A stretch of 64,000 nt of DNA from Escallonia rubra (lineage: Eukaryota; Streptophyta; Magnoliopsida; Escalloniales; Escalloniaceae), in assembly GCA_033065855.1 (NCBI GenBank), contig JAVXUO010002486.1, positions 124,001-188,000 on the forward strand, read 5' to 3'. Position 1 is the stretch's first letter; every line of letters begins with the position of its first letter. Shown in pieces: positions 59,340-64,000 of this stretch. The notes beneath the pieces were generated by a model. It was not told the DNA's origin. It searched no databases and was given only the letters and a program-made list of their open reading frames with translations. The position numbers were made by a program, and so were the translations under genes.

Positions 59340-61930
59340 AATTCTAGCTCTACTCCCCTCGAGATGCAAAGAAGGTAAGGTAAACCCTTTGAGAGTGCCC
59401 ACGTCTTGCGCACACGAAGAGGGCTATGGGGGCCTAGATATAGCGTTGTTCGAGGTATTCGCTGGCAAATCATGAGAGATGGAGACGGCTAAAAGATGAT
59501 GACGCCTGATGCTGGGAACTCTCTGGGTCTAAGATCGGTCATGGTTTTAACATGTGGCGCCCCTACAAGCCCTGTACGTATCTTCTTTAATTTGCTGCTT
59601 CTTGGACGTAGGGATTCTGTTTTACTCTTCACTCTCTTCCGTAATTATGGCTCCTGTTTCACAGTCAAACGTTGTTACGGACCTTTTCATTCTTTAGAAA
59701 ACCTTTTTTTGGTTTATTCTTGTTGGAATTTCAAAATGAAAAACCTTTTAGCGATACTACAAATGTCGGTAGAAGTCGAAATTTCCTTGCCAGTTTGACG
59801 AAAGTATCATTGATTCATGTCTATTGTATCTAAGCCGTTCAGACGAACACAAATCGAAAAAAGTAAGAGACGTCGATCAGTTACATTGTTGATGTGTGGA
59901 TAAAAAAGATTAAACTGGTTTATTAGGCCGTAACCATTTGCCATGAGGTTCTATAGTCATTGATTCGAGTCTTCTTAGAAGCACAACCAAGAATATTCAC
60001 ATCATACAATTCACGTAAGCTGATTATTTATCCGTTTGATGTAGTATTTGACTTAACACGGTTCTAATAAATTACAAGCACCCACAAAGACGTAAATTAC
60101 TTAACACGCTTTCGAGGCCAAATTATTGCACGCATGTACTAGGGATGAAACTTTATATTTTGTCGTCTCTGTTGCATTGCTTTCCTGTTTTCTCCCCTAC
60201 AGACTACAGTCACTTCATTGATCTCTCTGTGTTTTGTAGCCACACAGAAGTTAGAAGACCCACTTAGCAGCGAATATTTGGTACATGTGTGAAAAAAATT
60301 GTAGATTTGGCAGACAATTTTCGTGGCAAAGAGAGTACAAAAGCTCATGGCTACTCTGTGGTGAAAAGCTCATGGCTTGCCTTCTTCTACATCTACCGTT
60401 TGGCAGATTCACCATTTTTTGTCTTTTTTGTTTTGAGGCCATCAGTGCGTATCAATTAAGTAGAGATCGATGAAATCTTGATCTAAATTAGCTTCATGTG
60501 AAGTTCAAATCTTCTCTTTTTGAATGCAACATATTCACTCATTTTCCATTAACGTTACCCTTTCCTTATTGAACCATTTTCATTCCTGAAATCAAGCTTT
60601 CCTCATAAAGAATGGATAAAAAAAAGTTTGAATACAAATACAAAGATGTATTTATATCAACGGGGTGCACTCCCGAGCAGAAAATAAATAACTATTTTAA
60701 GATCTTAAATATTTTGGTGGTCAGATGTCAATGGTCTCAACCATTTAGAATCGTTGGATATATTATAATTAAGATAATCATATGGTTTCTATAAGCCCTC
60801 TCCTTTCACATCACTTCCATCTCATTCAATGGTCTTAGATGGTCACAATCAATAGTTCTGGACTACAATAATATACTCCTAGAATTCAATTTGCAACAAC
60901 TCCAAACTAAACCTTCCTCGCATATTCATCGGGGTCAACAACAAGCATTATGATTAACCTACTTTGAGAATTAACCCAATGCTAATTAATGGATAATTTT
61001 TTGTTATTGCCCCGGTTCTGGAAGGAGATGCCCCCGATTTTCTGTACAGGACAATTAACAGCCGTTGAACATACTTAATGCCTTTTTCGTGGACACATTT
61101 GACGAAAATTCTAAAAAATGCTTTTTCAATTCCCGCATAAATATCAGCGAAAGTATATAACAGCCCTTAGTCGTGGATTTCTCCCTAGCTATATCCTCGA
61201 AAGAAAGCTATTAGTAAGAGCTCTTCTGGATTTTTCTTAAACTCCAAATAAACATGATGACAAAGGGCATGATATTTACAAGTCCTTTCGACCCAGGTGA
61301 TTAAAAACTGTAGTGGGCCTATAAGAAACAAAACCCACCCGGGTTGTTTTAAAGACCCAAAGATATGGCTATGTGAGAATTTGCCCGGATGTGCTGATGG
61401 GCTGCATGAAAATGCTCCTTGTGGTTGCCTGACATAACTCCACCCGACGGTCACTCTTTTCTTATTTTGCTAGTCACTATTTTCGACTATGGTTCTCGAT
61501 CATTTTTCTAGGAGCAACAAGGTCCGAATATGCTAATGGTCGGCGTCAGCCAATTTGTCACAGCCGTTGACTTTCGCCGCAGAAACTAAGCAATGTTCAA
61601 ATATCTCCGGCATGAAATTGATAACAACAGATGATATTCCCCAGCGGCGAGGGTCTAAGCTTGCTAACCCCTAGAGATAACATAAAGCTTAAACTCATAA
61701 AGTATAGACAGTAATAACGTAGCGTCACAAACACAAAGCAAAATATTCATTCATTTTGCCTGAAAGACTAATCTACTGTAAGGTCAAATAAATGTTGACG
61801 CGAACCCATGGAAATATCTAATAGTACTATCCGGTCTATAACTCAAATGGGGAATTTGGATCTCGAAAATTTTTCTTAAGCATTTTTCCCTTTGGTTCTG
61901 GTCCCACGAAACCACTCCTTGAGATCTCAA
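59340..61930. other. Upstream region of WAT1 copy B and duplicated blocks Y and X
   Basis: 59380-60420 is the counterpart of 53150-54170. Block Y lies at about 61209-61560 and block X at about 61598-61920 (see 55340-56789). 60.45-61.2 kb is AT-rich with nothing recognised. Open frames here are short and shared with non-coding counterparts. Confidence 0.55.
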
Positions 61931-63107
61931 TGCATTCACAGTACTTCTTGTTGCCATCTTTGGTTGTAATCTATGGTTCTTATCTGTTAGATGTTTCACC
62001 ACAAAGGCATATATTACATCGCTTAAGAGCAGGGTTACAGCCATGCAGCCATAGTGAAGGAGGTTGACCTGAACTACACATAGATAGGCATTACAAGAGA
62101 GGTAAAAGCCTTCTAAACAAAATATATTACGGTCACCTTTTAGATGTTTAGGTTATTTTAAAGTAAGTGGAATTGGAGTGTTTGGCAGGGCAGACTGGTT
62201 GACCAAAGCGGATGGAGCTTAACTCTAGTCTCCAAGTAAGATGCATAGAATTCCTTGGTTCTTTCTTTCTTTGGGTCGATGAACAAAAGATACTGGTCAA
62301 ACACAATATGTCTGTTGGAGCAAGAAGTTTTTGCTGGGATGAGGTTTCTGGCCCTTTCTTGGTTTTTTATCTAATGTACAATACACCACATGGAATCATG
62401 TATATCTAAATGTATGATAGGTACAAAGTGGGTCCATAGAAGTGACTCAGAGGTTAACGGGAGCCTCATACCCTCGACGAAAGCTTCATGGGAAGGTCCC
62501 CACCCCCAGGGGCTCTGAACCTTCATGGCAGTGAGACGGTTCTCGACGAGTCTCTCATGTCTGCTCATTTGTTTCCCCACGGATCGAATTTGTTTGTCAT
62601 CACATGCAAGTTTGCGCATGGGATTTCCATAACAGGCTCAGTCTGACTCTCATTTCCACGTCCCCACAACGGCCTATGGTGACGCACAAATTCGATTTCC
62701 TGTTCATTCACATCGACAAAGGAGTCTAATTTCTATTTACTCGCTAGAATTTACTGGCGATAAAGGATTACCTAAAATGATCAAGTGCAAGAGCATTTAA
62801 CGAGAGAAGCAAGACATCCAAATCCATAATAATTGCAAGGCACCCGTACACCATACCTTTGATTACCATCTTAGCAAGTGGATCAAAAAGAGATATTCAG
62901 GATCACAGGTGACGACAGATAGCACATCTTGACAATGAACTTTTGGAATTTACTTGAACATGGACAACCCGGCATCAACAGGACCACAAAGTACCAACAT
63001 GCTTTAGACACTTCGCAGTCCAAACATAAATTCGAACCAACCAAACAGACTGCTGATATAATCACTGCTCTTCTTCTTCTTCATGTGATTCAACTCAAGT
63101 TTCTGAC
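61931..63107. other. Intergenic region upstream of the lectin gene
   Basis: This is sequence beyond the duplicated blocks, leading into the lectin-domain gene. Open frames at 62212-62409 and 62371-62619 lack known motifs. A CT-rich stretch (CTTCTTCTTCTTC) at 63069-63081 lies about 30 bp before the start codon. Confidence 0.45.
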
Positions 63108-64000
63108 ATGGGTTCTTCTTACCATGTCTTCCTTCAGTCGCTTTGTTCTTTCATGTTTATCTTATTTATCTTGGTTGACTCAGCCGATCACAAGAAATCA
63201 GTCATTACCAGTGCTGGACCAGCAACCAACGTGACCAAGCATCTCTTTTTCCCTGATTTCAGCTCGGTAAACAACCCCAGACTCGCCCACGATGTTAAGC
63301 TACTAGGCAGTGCTATAATATCAGAAGAAAAGAGTGGCTGCGTCCAAATACCCGATTTGTCACAACAGGTTGATCCCAGACAACTAGCAGGGCGAGCCAT
63401 TCATTCCTCCCCAATCCGCCTCTTTGATCCTTTCACCCAAACTCCAGCCTCCTTTGAAACTACTTTCTCTTTCCAATTCCGGACGAACAACAGCACGAAA
63501 AATTTTGCTTCGGGTTATGGGGATGAACTTGATGGTGGGAGTGGCCTTACTTTCATCATAGTCCCCGATGAGTTCACAGTAGGAAGGCCCGGTCCATGGC
63601 TTGGCATGCTCAATGATGCATGCGACGAAGACTACAAAGCCGTCGCCATCGAGTTTGACACCCGCCAGAATCCTGAATTTGGTGACCCGAACGACAACCA
63701 TGTTGGCATCAATTTGGGTAGCATTGTCTCCACCACAACCATCAATGCCTCGGACATTGGGGTTGATCTCAAAGATGGTTCAGTCCATCGAGCCTGGATC
63801 ACTTACAACGGCCAAATGCATCATATGGACGTCCGTCTTGGACCAGACGGCGATAAATATCCTTCCAAACCGGCTTTCTCCGGTCCTCTCGATATCTCAC
63901 CTTTCCTGAAGGAATACATGTTCGTAGGGTTCTCTGCTTCCACTGGCAATCACACCCAAATACACAACTTGCTCTCCTGGAATTTCACCTCAATAAGCCA
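63108..64000 (+). CDS. L-type (legume) lectin-domain protein, probably a lectin receptor kinase (5' part)
   Basis: A single open frame runs from ATG 63108 to the window edge (297 codons) without a stop. Residues 1-24 are a signal peptide (HVFLQSLCSFMFILFILVDS). The legume lectin domain follows: HLFFPDFSS, FETTFSFQF, GGSGLTFIIVPDE, and the metal/sugar loop around EFDTRQNP (E182, D184) and GDPNDNHVGIN (D193, N195, H198). The domain closes with FVGFSASTGNHTQIH and LLSWNFTS. N-glycosylation sites include NVT, NST, NAS, NHT and NFT. The FVGFSASTG/SWNF ending is typical of plant L-type lectin receptor kinases, where a transmembrane span and kinase follow. That part lies outside the window, so a soluble lectin cannot be excluded. 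Confidence 0.92.
   Translation, partial: MGSSYHVFLQSLCSFMFILFILVDSADHKKSVITSAGPATNVTKHLFFPDFSSVNNPRLAHDVKLLGSAIISEEKSGCVQIPDLSQQVDPRQLAGRAIHSSPIRLFDPFTQTPASFETTFSFQFRTNNSTKNFASGYGDELDGGSGLTFIIVPDEFTVGRPGPWLGMLNDACDEDYKAVAIEFDTRQNPEFGDPNDNHVGINLGSIVSTTTINASDIGVDLKDGSVHRAWITYNGQMHHMDVRLGPDGDKYPSKPAFSGPLDISPFLKEYMFVGFSASTGNHTQIHNLLSWNFTSIS

Noticed and set aside
62371..62619. 82-codon minus-strand frame
   Set aside because: No family similarity, splice context or conserved counterpart visible.

Overview
This is a stretch of plant nuclear DNA, most likely from a dicot. It has intron-rich genes with GT-AG junctions and families confined to plants: NAC, ILR1-type amidohydrolase, PLS-class PPR, OVATE, CslD, WAT1-related and L-type lectin proteins. 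Intergenic space is AT-rich and full of non-autonomous transposons. The species cannot be named from the sequence. All gene models below were built by joining exons by hand, and every complete model keeps frame through all junctions.

Layout. 1-12.5 kb, all minus strand: a partial NAC gene (3' end outside the window), an IAA-amino-acid hydrolase gene (5 exons, 430 aa), and a complete NAC gene with a C-terminal membrane anchor (6 exons, 582 aa). A Mutator-type element sits just upstream of the hydrolase, and a hAT-type MITE lies in intron 1 of the second NAC gene. 13.6-15.4 kb: a minus-oriented solo LTR. 17.6-18.8 kb: a hAT-type element. 20.9-22.1 kb: a decayed sucrose synthase pseudogene. 22.9-27.1 kb: a 10-exon minus-strand gene for an endonuclease/exonuclease/phosphatase-fold protein with an inserted EF-hand (At1g02270 type). 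28-35 kb: intergenic, with two more Mutator-type elements carrying exact 9-bp target duplications. 35.8 kb: a small OVATE-domain gene. 38.2-39.8 kb: an intronless PPR gene. 40.9-43.9 kb: a second solo LTR of the same family in the opposite orientation, with two internal tandem arrays. 44.9-49.2 kb: a complete CslD gene (6 exons, 1124 aa) closest to the CSLD1/CSLD4 group. 49.9-61.9 kb: a tandem duplication of a WAT1-related transporter gene. The distal copy is intact (7 exons, 383 aa). The proximal copy is a pseudogene that lost exon 3, carries several frameshifts, and has an inverted copy of its own first exon around a broken piece of chloroplast psaB. 63.1 kb to the end: the 5' part of an L-type lectin-domain gene.

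The genes do not form one pathway. Two concern auxin broadly (conjugate hydrolase; WAT1-type transporter family), and CslD makes cell-wall glucan/mannan in tip growth. The most unusual object is the WAT1 pseudogene hairpin with plastid filler DNA. It could be a source of small RNAs against the intact neighbour, but that is inference.
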